Shown in pieces: positions 13,501 through 13,718 of a stretch of 13,718 bases of DNA. Location: NCBI GenBank assembly GCA_036123135.1, contig JAZADZ010000019.1, positions 1 through 13,718 on the forward strand, read 5' to 3'. The DNA is from GCA-2716065 sp036123135 (lineage in GTDB: Bacteria > Bacteroidota > Bacteroidia > Flavobacteriales_D > Parvicellaceae). The position numbers and the translations under genes are program-made. The notes beneath the pieces were generated by a model. The model ran no database searches and was not told where the DNA came from. It worked only from the letters and a program-made list of their open reading frames with translations. Within the stretch, counting starts at the first letter, position 1. Each line of letters begins with the position of its first letter.

Positions 13501-13718
13501 TATGATTTAATTCTTTCTACGTAAGCTCCCTTTTGTATATCGACTTTTATTTTGTCACCCGTGTCAATAAATAAAGGAACTCTAACCTCAGCTCCTGTAT
13601 CAATAGTTGCAGGTTTAGTACTGTTGGTGGCTGTATCTCCTTTAATTCCTGGCTCTGTGTAAGTTACTTCAGCTTCCATGAACTGTGCTTGTTCAACAAC
13701 AAGTGGTAGTTCTTCTTC
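13500..13718 (-). CDS. efp: Elongation factor P, C-terminal part only
   Basis: The last 72 codons and stop of EF-P; the 5' part lies beyond the window. The sequence (VTYTEPGIKGDTATNSTKPATID, TGAEVRVPLFIDTGDKIKVD, QKGAYVERIKS) is the domain II/III region, whose G.KGDT and VPLFI...GDKI motifs are typical. EF-P enters stalled ribosomes between P and E sites and speeds peptide bonds at polyproline stretches. The lysine at the tip of domain I, which decides the modification type, is outside the window. The stop codon overlaps the start of the VOC gene (TAATG). Confidence 0.95.
   Translation of the reverse strand, partial: EEELPLVVEQAQFMEAEVTYTEPGIKGDTATNSTKPATIDTGAEVRVPLFIDTGDKIKVDIQKGAYVERIKS

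Overview
The window is an AT-rich stretch of a Bacteroidota chromosome, most likely a marine or aquatic member of the Flavobacteriales. Three things point there: the gene order rplM-rpsI-rpsB-tsf-pyrH-frr, the family style of the ribosomal proteins (for example S9 ending in QFSKR), and a promoter upstream of rplM of the Bacteroidota TTG / TAnnTTTG type. Shine-Dalgarno sites are mostly absent, and several genes appear to start with TTG or GTG. No tRNA, rRNA, CRISPR array, insertion sequence or phage gene is visible, so this is mainly a core-genome region.

Layout. (1) 1-1351: the N-terminus of an RND/MMPL-type exporter (minus, cut by the window edge) diverges from an orphan radical SAM protein with a SPASM-like cysteine tail. 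(2) 1351-1713: a symmetric terminator separates the radical SAM gene from a convergent small lipoprotein. That lipoprotein is made of Glu/Ala helix, six EA[AV]EG pentapeptides encoded by a 15-bp tandem repeat, and a His/Asp-rich tail. (3) 1860-5867, minus strand: the translation and nucleotide operon rplM-rpsI-rpsB-tsf-pyrH-frr. It has a promoter before rplM, a possible structured leader before rpsB, and a strong intrinsic terminator between tsf and pyrH. (4) 5955-8508, minus: gdhA followed after 10 bases by kbl. (5) 8650-12432, plus: a 59-residue cysteine-rich DUF5522-like protein that is easy to miss, then a long eukaryote-like urocanase (hutU), proC and an SDR oxidoreductase, packed with 3, 18 and 0 bases between them. 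(6) 12442-13718, minus: a four-module VOC protein whose start codon overlaps the stop codon of the elongation factor P gene (efp, cut by the window edge).

The metabolic genes in the middle all sit around glutamate. Glutamate dehydrogenase makes or uses it, urocanase lies on the histidine-to-glutamate route, and ProC uses the glutamate-derived proline precursor. Kbl feeds threonine and glycine metabolism. Each of these is an isolated member of its pathway: no hutH, hutI, hutG, proA, proB or tdh is present here.

I did not find a clear new defence, mobile or biosynthetic system. The least explained items are the repeat-built His-tailed lipoprotein, the orphan radical SAM protein, the small cysteine protein in front of hutU, and the VOC protein coupled to efp.
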